Assembly: GCA_946886075.1 (NCBI GenBank) | Contig: CAMPHR010000001.1 | Location: 1-64,000 of the forward strand | Length of the DNA stretch: 64,000 nt | Origin: an uncultured Novosphingobium sp. | GTDB lineage: Bacteria; Pseudomonadota; Alphaproteobacteria; Sphingomonadales; Sphingomonadaceae | Reading direction: 5' to 3' | Shown: positions 33,502 through 42,431 of the stretch, one piece after another | Layout: each line of letters begins with the position of its first letter | Position numbering within the stretch: the first letter of the stretch is position 1 | Translations under genes and position numbers: made by a program | Notes under the pieces: model-generated | Database searches by the model: none | What the model was told of the DNA's origin: nothing | What the model saw: only the letters and a program-made list of their open reading frames with translations

Positions 33502-35526
33502 ATGAGCGGCACTCAATCGCGCTCCATTGCGCTGATCGGCCCGGCCGGCGCAGGGAAAACCAGCCTCGCCGAAGCCATATTGCACATAAGTGGCGCCCTT
33601 ACGCGGCAGGGATCGGTGGAGGCTGGCACCAGCGTCGGCGACGCCAGCCCGGAAGCGCGGGAACGGGGAAGTTCGACCGAAATCAACTTCATGCAGTTCG
33701 AATGGATGGGCGAGCCCTTTTCGCTTATCGATATTCCCGGCTCTCCGAGCTTTGCCGACGATGCAGCCATGGCGATCAAAGCCGTCGATCTTGCCATCGT
33801 CGTCATCGATCCCGACCCGGCCCGCGCTCCCCTGGCGGAGCCTGTCCTTCGCAAGCTCGAGCGCGCAGGCGTGCCCCATGCGCTGTTCGTCAACAAGATC
33901 GAGCAGGCCCGGGGCAGCATCCAGGAACTGCTTGCCGCCCTCGCCCCCATGAGCGCCGCCGCCCTGGTCGCGCGCCAGATTCCCATTCGCTCGGGCGACC
34001 GGATCGACGGGTTCGTCGACCTCGCGCTCGAACGCGCCTATCATTATGAGGCTGGCAAGGGATCGCAGCAGATCGCGCTGGCGGACGAGATCAAGGCTGA
34101 TGAAAGCGATGCGCGTTTCCACATGCTGGAGCAGCTCGCCGACCATGACGACATATTGCTCGAACAGCTTCTGTCCGACGAGCAGCCGAGCCTCCAGACC
34201 ATCTTCGCCGATCTGGCGCAGGAGACGGCGAGCGGCCTGATCGTGCCCGTGCTGTTCGGCTCTGCCGCCAACGGTTTCGGCATTCGCAGGCTGCTCAAGA
34301 TGCTCCGCCACGATACGCCTTCACCGTCCCAGACGGCGGAGCGGCTGGGGATCGACGGGGCGGCTGCGCAAGTCATGAAGATTTCGCACGCAGCAACTGT
34401 CGGTCGCCTCGCCATCGCGCGGCTGTTTGGCGGCAAACTGACGGACGGCGCGGAATTGCAGGACAGCACGGGCCAGGCGTTGCGCGCGGGCGGCCTGTTC
34501 GCGCTTCAGGGCAATGCCACGGCCAAAATCCCCACGGCCGATCCCGGCGCGGTGCTCGGCATCGCGAAAGTCGATACGGCAAAGGCGGGTGACCTGATCG
34601 GGATTTCGGCCAGGCCCAATGGGCCCGCCCTGATGGCCGACCGGCCAGCGGCAAATTGCGCCATCGTCATCGCTGCCAAGGACCATAAGGATGAGGTGCG
34701 CCTTTCCACCGCTCTCAATCGGCTGGCGGAGGAAGATCACGCCCTCCACTGGACCCAGGACGAAGCGTCGCGCGAAACGCTGCTGCACGGGGTGAGCGAC
34801 GAGCATCTGAACGTCGCGCTTGCCCGCCTCAAACGCCGCTACGGCGTTGCCGTCTCTGCGCAGCCACCCACGATCGCCTACCGGGAATCGATCCGCAAAG
34901 CCGTGACGCAGCGTGGACGGCACAAGAAGCAATCGGGCGGACATGGCCAATTTGGCGATGTCGTGCTGGACGTCCGCCCGCTGGAGCGGGGCGAGGGCAT
35001 CCGCTTCGAGGAACGCATAACTGGAGGCGCAATCCCCAAGCAATGGATACCGGCGGTCGAAAAGGGTGTGCAGGACGCCCTGGGCAAGGGCCCGCTCGGC
35101 TTTCCCGTGGTCGATGTCGCGGCGACGTTAGTCGATGGCTCATTTCACAGTGTCGACAGCTCCGAGCTCGCTTTCCGGACGGCAGGGCGTATCGCGATAA
35201 GCGAAGCGCTGGCCGCCGCCTCTCCTTATCTGCTGGAGCCGGTCTCGCATGTGACCATCATGACGCCGGGCTCCGCATCATCGCGCATCACCTCCGCCGT
35301 CGCCAGCCGTCGCGGCCAGATGCTGCGCATGACGAGCCGGGAAGGCTGGTCAGCATGGGATGTGATAGAGGTACTGCTGCCAGAAGCCGGTTTGCAGGGA
35401 TTGGAAGCGGAAATCCGTTCGATGAGCCAGGGCATGGCTTCGTTCGAAGCGCATTTCGATCATCTGGCCGAGGTAGCGCCAAAGCTCGCCAGCAGCATCG
35501 TCCAGCGGGTCAAGGAACCCGCCTGA
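33502..35526 (+). CDS. Divergent elongation factor G-like GTPase
   Basis: A 674-residue EF-G paralogue (EF-G2-like group). Domains: GTPase about 1-260, beta barrel 270-370, and C-terminal domains with EDHALHWTQDEASRETLLHGVSDEHL, QPPTIAYRESIRKAV, HKKQSGGHGQFGDVVLDV and TPGSASSRITSAVASRRGQ. GTP motifs are altered: the P-loop is GPAGAGKTS, switch I has ERGSSTEI instead of RGIT, switch II has DIPGS instead of DTPGH so the catalytic His is absent, and the base motif is NKIE instead of NKxD. It probably binds ribosomes but may hydrolyse GTP poorly. Start ATG at 33502. Its stop abuts the convergent trxC stop with no gap. Confidence 0.85.
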   Translation: MSGTQSRSIALIGPAGAGKTSLAEAILHISGALTRQGSVEAGTSVGDASPEARERGSSTEINFMQFEWMGEPFSLIDIPGSPSFADDAAMAIKAVDLAIVVIDPDPARAPLAEPVLRKLERAGVPHALFVNKIEQARGSIQELLAALAPMSAAALVARQIPIRSGDRIDGFVDLALERAYHYEAGKGSQQIALADEIKADESDARFHMLEQLADHDDILLEQLLSDEQPSLQTIFADLAQETASGLIVPVLFGSAANGFGIRRLLKMLRHDTPSPSQTAERLGIDGAAAQVMKISHAATVGRLAIARLFGGKLTDGAELQDSTGQALRAGGLFALQGNATAKIPTADPGAVLGIAKVDTAKAGDLIGISARPNGPALMADRPAANCAIVIAAKDHKDEVRLSTALNRLAEEDHALHWTQDEASRETLLHGVSDEHLNVALARLKRRYGVAVSAQPPTIAYRESIRKAVTQRGRHKKQSGGHGQFGDVVLDVRPLERGEGIRFEERITGGAIPKQWIPAVEKGVQDALGKGPLGFPVVDVAATLVDGSFHSVDSSELAFRTAGRIAISEALAAASPYLLEPVSHVTIMTPGSASSRITSAVASRRGQMLRMTSREGWSAWDVIEVLLPEAGLQGLEAEIRSMSQGMASFEAHFDHLAEVAPKLASSIVQRVKEPA

Positions 35527-35964
35527 TCAGGCAGGCAGATGCTGCCGCGCCCAGTTGACGATGGCGGCCGCTGGCATCGCTCCTGCATTGCGGGCGAGTT
35601 CCCGTCCCTTATGCACGATCACCAGCGACGGAATGCTGCGGATCGCGTAGCGGGCGGCGAGATCGGCCTCCGCCTCGGTATCGATCTTGCCCAGCCGGAG
35701 GCGCGGCTCCAACTGTGCCGCCGCCGCTTCGAACGCTGGCGCCATCTGGCGGCAGGGCCCGCACCAGCCAGCCCAAAAGTCGATGAGAAGCGGAATATCG
35801 CTGCTCGCGGCATGTTGGGAAAAATTGCCGGTGGTGAGCGTCACCGGTCGCCCCTGAAACAAGGCGAGCTTGCACCGGCCGCAACGCCCCTCCCCCAGCC
35901 GCTCCTCCGGCACCCGGTTGAGCGCGGCGCAGGACGGGCAACTGATGATGAGGAGGGTAGTCAT
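35527..35964 (-). CDS. trxC: Thioredoxin 2 (zinc-finger thioredoxin)
   Basis: A 145-residue cytoplasmic disulfide reductase. The N terminus carries the TrxC zinc site as two Cys pairs, CPSC near 9-12 and CGRC near 28-31. The thioredoxin fold then contains the active site FWAGWCGPCRQMAPAF near 64-79 and the cis-Pro IRSIPSLVIV. TrxC proteins are linked to oxidative stress. It starts 15 bases downstream of the oligopeptidase gene on the same strand, so the two are probably one transcript. The identification is firm. Confidence 0.93.
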   Translation of the reverse strand: MTTLLIISCPSCAALNRVPEERLGEGRCGRCKLALFQGRPVTLTTGNFSQHAASSDIPLLIDFWAGWCGPCRQMAPAFEAAAAQLEPRLRLGKIDTEAEADLAARYAIRSIPSLVIVHKGRELARNAGAMPAAAIVNWARQHLPA

Positions 35965-35979
35965 GCTACAGGTCCTTCG

Positions 35980-38016
35980 TCATGCCGCCAGTCCACGCGA
36001 GCGGAGCAACGCATCCACTTCCGGCGCACGGCCGGCAAAGGCCTGGAAGTTTTCGGCCGCAGGACGACTGGCGCCCGCCGCGAGGATTTCCCGGCGGAAC
36101 GCGCTGGCCCCACCCCCCGGCAGGTCGGCATGGGAGAAAATCTCGAAAGCGTCCGCCGACAGAAGCTCGGCCCACAGGTAAGAATAATAGCCGGCCGCAT
36201 ATCCGCCCGCGAAAATATGGCTGAACGCATGGGCGAAGCGGTTCCATTCCGGCGGACGAAGGACAGCCACGGAGGCGCGCACCTGTTCCAACGTTTCGAT
36301 GACCCGCGATCCCTGCGCAGGATCATAGTCGCGATGCAGCAGCAGATCGAATGTCGCGAACTCGATCTGGCGCAACAATGCCAATCCTGCCTGGAACTGG
36401 CGAGCGGCAAGCAGCCGATCGAACAGGGGTTCAGGCAGCGGCTCACCCGTGTCTACATGCCCCGACAGGCCGATCAGCGTTTCCTTTTCCCAGGCGAAAT
36501 TCTCCATGAACTGGCTGGGCAGCTCCACCGCATCCCACTCCACGCCAGAGATGCCGCCAACAGAAGGCAGGTCCACCTCGGTCAGCAGGTGGTGCAGCAC
36601 ATGGCCGAACTCATGGAACAGCGTCACCACATCATTATGCGTCAGAAGCGACGGGCGATCGCCCGCAGGCGGCGCGAAGTTGGTGGTGAGATAGGCGATC
36701 GGCCGATGGAAAATGTCCGCGTCCCGGAAGCGTGCCCGGCAGACATCCATCCACGCCCCGCCCCGCTTCCCCGCGCGGGCGAACAGATCGAGGTAGACGC
36801 CCGCAACAATCTCGCCGCTCGCGTCCAGAACGTCATAGAACAGCACATCGGGATGCCAGGTGGAAACGCCGCTCCGTTCAACCAGGCGGACATCGAAAAG
36901 CCGCTCGATCAGCTTCTGCGTTCCCGCGAGCACTCGCGGCAGGGGGAAATAGGCCTTCAGCGCTTCCTGATCGACCCCATGCAAGGTCCGCCGCATCGCT
37001 TCTGCAACATAGGACAAGTCCCAGGGTTGGAGATCATTCAGCCCGAAATGCTCGGCGGCAAAGGCGCGCGCTTCCTCCAGCTCCTTCTCACCCACCTGGC
37101 GAGCACGCTTGGCAAGGTCGGCAAGGAAGGCCAACGCCTCGTCTGCATCCGCCGCCATCTTGGTTTCAAGCGAGTGCGCGGCGGAATCATTGAAGCCCAA
37201 TATCTGCGCGGCTTCATGCCGCAGCGCCATGATCTGGTCGATCCGCTCACTATTGTCGTAGCTCCGATCGTCCGATTGGTCCGACGCGCGCGTATTATGG
37301 GCGCGATAGACGCGCTCACGCAGCGCCCGATCCTCGGCATGAAGCAGAATCGCCAGCACGCTCGGCTGGCGCAGCGTGATCAGCCAGCCCGACAGCCCCT
37401 TTTCCTGCGCATAGGCGGCGAGAATGGCCTTGTCGCTTTCTGGAACCCCGGCCAGCGCCGCTTCGTCGGTGACATGTTCGCTCCACGCTTCGGTCGCGTC
37501 CAGCACTGCATTGCCGAAACGCGTGCCAAGGTCGCTAAGCGCCACGCCGATGTCGAGAAAACGCTGACGCGCATCGCCCTCCAGAGCCACGCCCGCCAGA
37601 CGGAAAGCCCGCAGCGCGAGCTCGACCGCCCGCCTTTGCGCAGGCGGCAGATCGCCAAAGTCCGGCCGTGCAGCCACGCGCGCCACTGCGTCATGATGCG
37701 CGCGGTTCTGGCCCGCCTCCATCAGATAGCTCGTGATCAGCGCTTGGGCCGAAGCATGGGCCTCCCGTAGCTCGGGCGTATCGGCCACCCCTGCAAGATG
37801 GCCGACGGGCGACCATGTCCGCGACAGAAGGAAGTCCGCCCGCTCCGCCGTCAGGATGACGCTGCCAAAATCATCCGCCTGACCGGCTGTGATCTGCGCG
37901 ATCGCGGCGCGATGCTGCTCAATCGCTTCCTCAATGGCGGGAACCACATGCGCCGCATCGATGGCGGCGAAATCGGGCAGGTCGGTGTCGGCAAGCAAGG
38001 GATTAGGCGAGGTCAT
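35980..38016 (-). CDS. prlC: M3-family metallopeptidase (oligopeptidase A-like)
   Basis: A 678-residue zinc endopeptidase that degrades short peptides, including cleaved signal peptides, in the cytoplasm. The zinc motif is DVVTLFHEFGHVLHHLL near 465, with the third ligand Glu in SQFMENFAWEKE. The N terminus NPLLADTDLPDFAAIDAAHV and ARFRDADIFHRPIAYLTTNFAPP also match the family. No signal peptide is seen. Length is normal. It forms an operon with trxC. Confidence 0.92.
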   Translation of the reverse strand: MTSPNPLLADTDLPDFAAIDAAHVVPAIEEAIEQHRAAIAQITAGQADDFGSVILTAERADFLLSRTWSPVGHLAGVADTPELREAHASAQALITSYLMEAGQNRAHHDAVARVAARPDFGDLPPAQRRAVELALRAFRLAGVALEGDARQRFLDIGVALSDLGTRFGNAVLDATEAWSEHVTDEAALAGVPESDKAILAAYAQEKGLSGWLITLRQPSVLAILLHAEDRALRERVYRAHNTRASDQSDDRSYDNSERIDQIMALRHEAAQILGFNDSAAHSLETKMAADADEALAFLADLAKRARQVGEKELEEARAFAAEHFGLNDLQPWDLSYVAEAMRRTLHGVDQEALKAYFPLPRVLAGTQKLIERLFDVRLVERSGVSTWHPDVLFYDVLDASGEIVAGVYLDLFARAGKRGGAWMDVCRARFRDADIFHRPIAYLTTNFAPPAGDRPSLLTHNDVVTLFHEFGHVLHHLLTEVDLPSVGGISGVEWDAVELPSQFMENFAWEKETLIGLSGHVDTGEPLPEPLFDRLLAARQFQAGLALLRQIEFATFDLLLHRDYDPAQGSRVIETLEQVRASVAVLRPPEWNRFAHAFSHIFAGGYAAGYYSYLWAELLSADAFEIFSHADLPGGGASAFRREILAAGASRPAAENFQAFAGRAPEVDALLRSRGLAA

Positions 38017-38121
38017 GGCTACTCTTGGCTGGGTCCAGAAGGACGGAAGAAGCCTCCTAATTGGGCGATGACATCCCGCTCTTCAAGCTCCCATCCAGTA
38101 CGGGCCTCGCCTCACCCAGCC

Positions 38122-39468
38122 TCAGCGCTCCGCCGTTCCGTTGATTGCCAGCACCGACGTGACAAGCGCCTTGGTCCCGCTGCGGATCGCAGGCCCGGGC
38201 GTCGGCGCATAAAGCGGAGAATGGTTTGTGGGTGGCGTGACCCCCTTCGCCTTATATTCGGCCAGCTTCTCCGGCGCATCGCCACCGACCATCAGATAGA
38301 CGGACGGGATGCCAAGCGCGCCGAACTCCGAAAAATCCTCGCTCCCCGAAAAGCCCGGCGCATTTGCTGGGATGGAAAGCAGGCCCTGACCAAATACGGC
38401 TTTCAGCGACGGCGTGAGCCGGGTAGCCAGCGCTGCATCATTAACGGTGGCCGCCGCGCCATTGACGCGAGTGATGGTTGGTTCAGGCGCGCCCGCCATC
38501 ATGGACGCGGCTTGCGCGGTCTTCTCCACCCCGTTCATCAGCAGTTTGCGCACCTCAGGCGTGAAGGACCGCAGGCTGAGCCGCAACCGCGCTTCGTCAG
38601 GGATGATGTTGCCGACGGTGCCCGATTGGAAAGCGCCAACCGTGATGACGCCGAAGGTGCCCGCGTCCTTCTGGCGGCTGACCACGCTTTGCACGTCGGA
38701 AACGAAATGCGCGCCCATGACGATCGGGTCGATGGACGAGCTGGGTGCCGAACCATGGGCGCCTTTGCCATGAAAGACCACCTCCAGCGCGTCGGAGGCG
38801 GACAGGATCACCCCCTCCTTCAGCACGACAGTGCCCACCGGCACGGCGCCTGCAATATGGGCGGCCAGCGCATAATCGGGCTTTGGAAAGCGGGTGAACA
38901 ACCCGTCCTTCACCATCGCGCTCGCCCCGCCCAGCACTTCCTCGGCTGGCTGCGCGACGAAGACCAGCGTCCCTTTCCAATGCTCCTTCAAGGAAAGGAG
39001 CGTCTGCGCGGTCCCTACCCACCAGGCCATGTGGGCATCATGGCCGCAACTATGCGCAACGAAGGTCTCCTTGCCGTCCAACGCGGCTTTCGCCTTGCTT
39101 GCATAGGGTAGGCCCGTCTTCTCCTCCATAGGAAGCGCGTCCATGTCGGTGCGCACCAGCGTGACGGGACCGGCGCCGTTGCGGTACACCGCGATCACCC
39201 CTGTCGTGCCCACCTTCTCCGTGATCTCGAACCCGAGCGCGCGCATCTTCGCTGCGAGCAACTTCGCCGACCGCTGCTCCTGAAAGCCTAGCTCGGGATG
39301 CTGGTGAAGATCTTTGTAGAGCGCTTCCCATGCAGCGATGTTCTTGTCGATTACCGCGTCGATGGCGGGCTGGGGCGCCGACTGTGGAACTGCCCCGGAC
39401 ACAGGAAGCGTCAGGAGAAACGAAAGCGACGAAATTGCCAGACCTGCAAAGCGTGAAATGCGCGTCAC
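38122..39468 (-). CDS. Exported M20-family amidohydrolase
   Basis: A 448-residue enzyme with an N-terminal signal peptide (hydrophobic stretch SLSFLLTLPVSGA ending near residue 27). Catalytic region: HQHPELGFQEQRSAKLLA near 57, metal-site HSCGHDAHMAWWVG near 138, VFVAQPAEEVLGGASAMV near 170 with the general-base Glu, and APGFSGSEDFSEFG near 365. M20D members hydrolyse N-acyl amino acids, hippurate or indole conjugates. The signal peptide places it in the periplasm. Substrate not defined. It stands alone between prlC and an SDR gene. Confidence 0.88.
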   Translation of the reverse strand: MTRISRFAGLAISSLSFLLTLPVSGAVPQSAPQPAIDAVIDKNIAAWEALYKDLHQHPELGFQEQRSAKLLAAKMRALGFEITEKVGTTGVIAVYRNGAGPVTLVRTDMDALPMEEKTGLPYASKAKAALDGKETFVAHSCGHDAHMAWWVGTAQTLLSLKEHWKGTLVFVAQPAEEVLGGASAMVKDGLFTRFPKPDYALAAHIAGAVPVGTVVLKEGVILSASDALEVVFHGKGAHGSAPSSSIDPIVMGAHFVSDVQSVVSRQKDAGTFGVITVGAFQSGTVGNIIPDEARLRLSLRSFTPEVRKLLMNGVEKTAQAASMMAGAPEPTITRVNGAAATVNDAALATRLTPSLKAVFGQGLLSIPANAPGFSGSEDFSEFGALGIPSVYLMVGGDAPEKLAEYKAKGVTPPTNHSPLYAPTPGPAIRSGTKALVTSVLAINGTAER

Positions 39469-39591
39469 CCCACTCTCCCGATAGAATATTTGAAGTTCAC
39501 TGGACGTCGCAAAGGCTGCAGCCTCGCGGCGTCATCCTGCTCGCGACATCAAGGGGAAGCGGCGCATCCCACCGCTTCCAACGGCCGGACT

Positions 39592-40392
39592 TTATTCTTC
39601 CGGACCCAGATCAGGTGCCCAGACAACGCCATTGATATGGGCACCGCCGTCCACGAACAGGGTGTTGCCTGTGACATAGCGCGCATCCTCGCTGGCCAGG
39701 AACAGCGCTACGCCGCCAATGTCCTTTTCGGGATCGCCCATCCGGCCCATCGGGTTGGCAGCGGCGGCCTGCGAGGCAAGCTCCGGCTGAAGCTCCGCAA
39801 ACAGGCGGAAGCTGGCGGACGCGGCTGCCGGGCAGATGATGTTGGCGCATATGCCATGGTGCGCCCATTCGCGAGCGGCCGTGCGCGTGTAGGCGCGCAG
39901 CGCCTCCTTCCCCACATTATATTCAGCGGTGCCGATATGGGCATTGACCCCATTCAGGGACCCGATGTTGATCACCCTGCCCCATCCGCGCTGGCGCATA
40001 TGCGGGAAGGCTGCCTGCATCGACCATTTCACGGCATAGAGATTGAAGTCGAGGCTCTCGGCAAAAATGTCGTCGCTCTTGGTTTCGATGCGCGTCATGT
40101 TTTCGCCGCGATAGGCGTTGTTGACCAATATATCGATGGAGCCAAATTCTTCGACGCAGGCCTCCACGACACCCACGATCTGATCCCGGTCCGTGACATC
40201 GCACCGGCGGAAAGCAGCACGCGCGCCCGCGTCCCTCAGGCTTGCGGCCACTGCCTCGCCCTTTTCGACATTGATGTCAGCGACCATCACCGCTGCTCCT
40301 GCGGCGGCCAAGCGGCGGGCGATGCCTTCGCCAATGCCGTCTCCAGCGCCAGTGACCATGGCGGCCCGGCCGGACAATATCGCGTCAGTCAC
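39592..40392 (-). CDS. Short-chain dehydrogenase/reductase
   Basis: A 266-residue classical SDR: TGAGDGIGEGIARRLAAAG at about 12-30, VADINVEKGE (acidic end of strand 2, suggesting NAD preference), DILVNNAYRGENM, VINIGSLNGVNA with the catalytic Ser, YNVGKEALRAYTRT with Tyr and Lys, and TLFVDGGAHING at the end. I chose the GTG at 40392, which follows GGAGAGAA; a start at 40437 adds a non-conserved leader. It is divergent from another SDR gene, 107 bases apart, so they may share control. Substrate unknown. Confidence 0.84.
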   Translation of the reverse strand: MTDAILSGRAAMVTGAGDGIGEGIARRLAAAGAAVMVADINVEKGEAVAASLRDAGARAAFRRCDVTDRDQIVGVVEACVEEFGSIDILVNNAYRGENMTRIETKSDDIFAESLDFNLYAVKWSMQAAFPHMRQRGWGRVINIGSLNGVNAHIGTAEYNVGKEALRAYTRTAAREWAHHGICANIICPAAASASFRLFAELQPELASQAAAANPMGRMGDPEKDIGGVALFLASEDARYVTGNTLFVDGGAHINGVVWAPDLGPEE

Positions 40393-40499
40393 AATTCTCT
40401 CCCCGCTACTGCACAACAGCGAGCCACTTTTTAGCACCGCTTATTGTAATAGCATGATCGGGCTGGCACAGACGATGCAAGCAAAAAGTGAGGAAGACG

Positions 40500-41309
40500 A
40501 TGCGGAAGATCGCTTTGGTGACGGGCGCAACCCGGGGGATTGGCCGGGTCATCGCACTTGCCCTTGGCCGCGCGGGCTTCACGGTCGTGGTGACGGGCCG
40601 CACGCTTTCTGCGGGAACCGGTCATCATGACGCGATGGGCGGCGTCCCCGTGCCCGGCAGCATCGAGGAAACGGTAGCGGAAATAGAAGCAGCAGGCGGG
40701 ACCGCCTATGGCGTGCGGCTCGACCTTGCCGATCGCGCATCGATCGACGCCGCGGTGGAAACGACCCTCGCCCGGTTCGGCCAAATAGACCTGCTCGTCA
40801 ACAATGGCATCTATCAGGGGCCCTCCATCATGCAGAAGGTGATGGACATCGATCTGGCCGATGCCGAGCGCGCCACCGCCGGTAATTTCATCAATCAATT
40901 CCATCTCAGCCGCCTCGTCCTGAAATCGATGATCGCGCAGGGCGGCGGTCGCATGATCTTCATGTCGACGCGTTCGTCCGTCGATCCGACCGAGACGGGC
41001 GGCGCTCTTTTCTACACGGGCCCGAAAGCCGCCTTCAATCACATCCCCGACTATATCAATTTCGAACATCGCGCAGACGGCATCAGCGCGTTCCTGATCG
41101 AGCCAGCCTTCACCATGACCGATACGTTAAGGTCTGCCTGGGCAGATGCGGAAGCCGAGGTAGGGCTTGGCACCCAGGCGCGCGATCCGCAGGAAACGGC
41201 CGACACGGTCCTGTGGCTTGCAACCCACCCCGACGCGCCGCGCTTTGCCGGTGCGCAACTGATCAATGCCCCCGATTTCTTCCAGGATCATCGGGTTCAG
41301 CAGGATTGA
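40500..41309 (+). CDS. Short-chain dehydrogenase/reductase
   Basis: A 269-residue SDR: RKIALVTGATRGIGRVIALALGR near the N terminus, VVVTGRTLSAGTGHHD (Arg after strand 2, suggesting NADP), IDLLVNNGIYQGPS, MIFMSTRSSVDP, FYTGPKAAFNHI with Tyr and Lys, and EPAFTMTDTLRS. The insert GTGHHDAMGGVPVPGS near 45-60 is a feature of a distinct actinobacterial/proteobacterial subgroup. Start ATG at 40500 follows GAGGAAG. Divergent from the SDR at 39592. Substrate unknown. Confidence 0.84.
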   Translation: MRKIALVTGATRGIGRVIALALGRAGFTVVVTGRTLSAGTGHHDAMGGVPVPGSIEETVAEIEAAGGTAYGVRLDLADRASIDAAVETTLARFGQIDLLVNNGIYQGPSIMQKVMDIDLADAERATAGNFINQFHLSRLVLKSMIAQGGGRMIFMSTRSSVDPTETGGALFYTGPKAAFNHIPDYINFEHRADGISAFLIEPAFTMTDTLRSAWADAEAEVGLGTQARDPQETADTVLWLATHPDAPRFAGAQLINAPDFFQDHRVQQD

Positions 41310-41448
41310 TCCAGTGCTCGCCTGATCTGAACCAGTTGCGCGAAAGACTTTGGACAGCGTCAATGCGCCGATCGCTAAACGTCATGAGTCGGAAACCATC
41401 TGCTTAGCAGCATGGATTAGCAATTTGCCGCAATAGCGATCCACTGGC

Positions 41449-41473
41449 GGAACTTGCCATGATCGTTCCTGTT
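41449..41473 (+). promoter_or_regulatory. Candidate EcfG-type promoter (near-consensus)
   Basis: GGAAC (41449-41453), 16 bases, TGTT (41470-41473), then CACT. One -10 base differs from CGTT. It ends 32 bases before the start of a three-gene envelope-stress operon, and has the same form as the site at 15990-16014. Confidence 0.45.
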
Positions 41474-41505
41474 CACTCGCTGGAGTTCGACAGGAAGGAT
41501 TATAT

Positions 41506-41970
41506 ATGCAGCAGCCTCCCGAAGCCTCGGGCGATCTGCGCGAAGAATTGCGCGGGGATGCCCATAAACTCACCAGCACAGCTACGGAGCGTCTGCAAAG
41601 CGAGGCCGACGCACGCAAAGGACCAGCGGTAGAGCAGGCCCGATCAGTCGCGTCGGCGCTCAACAAGGCGGCCGAAGATCTTGGTGGCGGACAAAGTCCC
41701 AGCTGGCTTAAATCCTTGTTCGAACAAGGCGCGCAGCAAATCCAACGCTTCGCCGACATGGTCGAACAGAAGGATTCGCGGCAGCTGGTCGGCGACCTTC
41801 GTCAGATCGCCCGCGATAACCCGACGACCTTCCTTGCCGCCTGCGCCGCGGCCGGGTTCGCCGCGAGCCGGGTGTTGCGAGCCGAACCGACTACGCCCAG
41901 CAGCCAGAGCCTTGCAGCCCCGCAAGGTGGCTGGTCCGATCCGCCAAGCACGAGCATGGGGACGATCTGA
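41506..41970 (+). CDS. YqjD/ElaB-like hypothetical protein
   Basis: A 154-residue protein with a long helical, Ala/Glu/Arg-rich N-terminal part (ATERLQSEADARKGPAVEQA, VASALNKAAEDLG), then IQRFADMVEQKDSRQLVGDLRQIARDNP and a short hydrophobic segment FLAACAAAGFAASRVL (about 109-124). This plan resembles YqjD/DUF883-type membrane-attached stress proteins. The stop overlaps the next start (ATGA style). A near-consensus general stress promoter lies upstream, which fits induction in stationary phase or stress. Confidence 0.65.
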   Translation: MQQPPEASGDLREELRGDAHKLTSTATERLQSEADARKGPAVEQARSVASALNKAAEDLGGGQSPSWLKSLFEQGAQQIQRFADMVEQKDSRQLVGDLRQIARDNPTTFLAACAAAGFAASRVLRAEPTTPSSQSLAAPQGGWSDPPSTSMGTI

Positions 41971-42431
41971 TGGCCGACACGATAAACAGGACGACCGGCG
42001 CCGCCGCCCCTGCCGCAGGAAGCGCGGCGTCGGCAAGCGATGACAATATCGTCTCGCTGCTGAGGGACCTTACGGCACAGGGGTCTCATTTAGCCGAACA
42101 ACAGCTCGCTCTCATCAAGGCGGAGGTGCGGGAGACCGGCAGCGACCTGAAGAAGGCAGTCGGCGCCATGGCAGGCGCGGCGGTTGTCGGCATCGCCGGG
42201 CTTGGCGTGCTGCTGATGGCCTTTGCCTATCTCCTTGCCGACGCGATCGATCATCTTGGCCTTGCGACCCTGATCGTCGGCGTCGTGACGCTGATCGTCG
42301 CCTATGTCCTGTACAGGAGCGGCGCGGCGAAGATGCGTGCTGTCGATCTTGCCGCCGAACGCACGCAGCACAGCCTTGAAAGAACGCCCGCGGCTCTTCG
42401 CGGGGACCTTCATCCGGAGCATAGACGATGA
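41970..42431 (+). CDS. YqjE/phage-holin-3_6-like membrane protein
   Basis: A 153-residue protein with an Ala-rich start, an amphipathic helix DNIVSLLRDLTAQGSHLAEQQ, then two membrane spans: AVGAMAGAAVVGIAGLGVLLMAFAYLLADAI (about 64-95) and LATLIVGVVTLIVAYVLY (about 98-115). This matches the holin 3_6/YqjE family, which are chromosomal membrane proteins despite the holin name. Overlaps both neighbours by one to four bases, so the three genes are translated together. Confidence 0.78.
   Translation: MADTINRTTGAAAPAAGSAASASDDNIVSLLRDLTAQGSHLAEQQLALIKAEVRETGSDLKKAVGAMAGAAVVGIAGLGVLLMAFAYLLADAIDHLGLATLIVGVVTLIVAYVLYRSGAAKMRAVDLAAERTQHSLERTPAALRGDLHPEHRR

Noticed and set aside
35539..37770. 743-codon open frame on the plus strand opposite prlC and trxC
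   Set aside because: It runs antisense through the well-supported M3 peptidase and thioredoxin genes, has no domain, is full of Arg/Gln/His runs, and is explained by high GC at third positions.
41970..42431. Phage holin function for the YqjE-like gene
   Set aside because: The holin family name is historical; there are no phage or lysis genes around and the gene sits in a host-type membrane stress operon.
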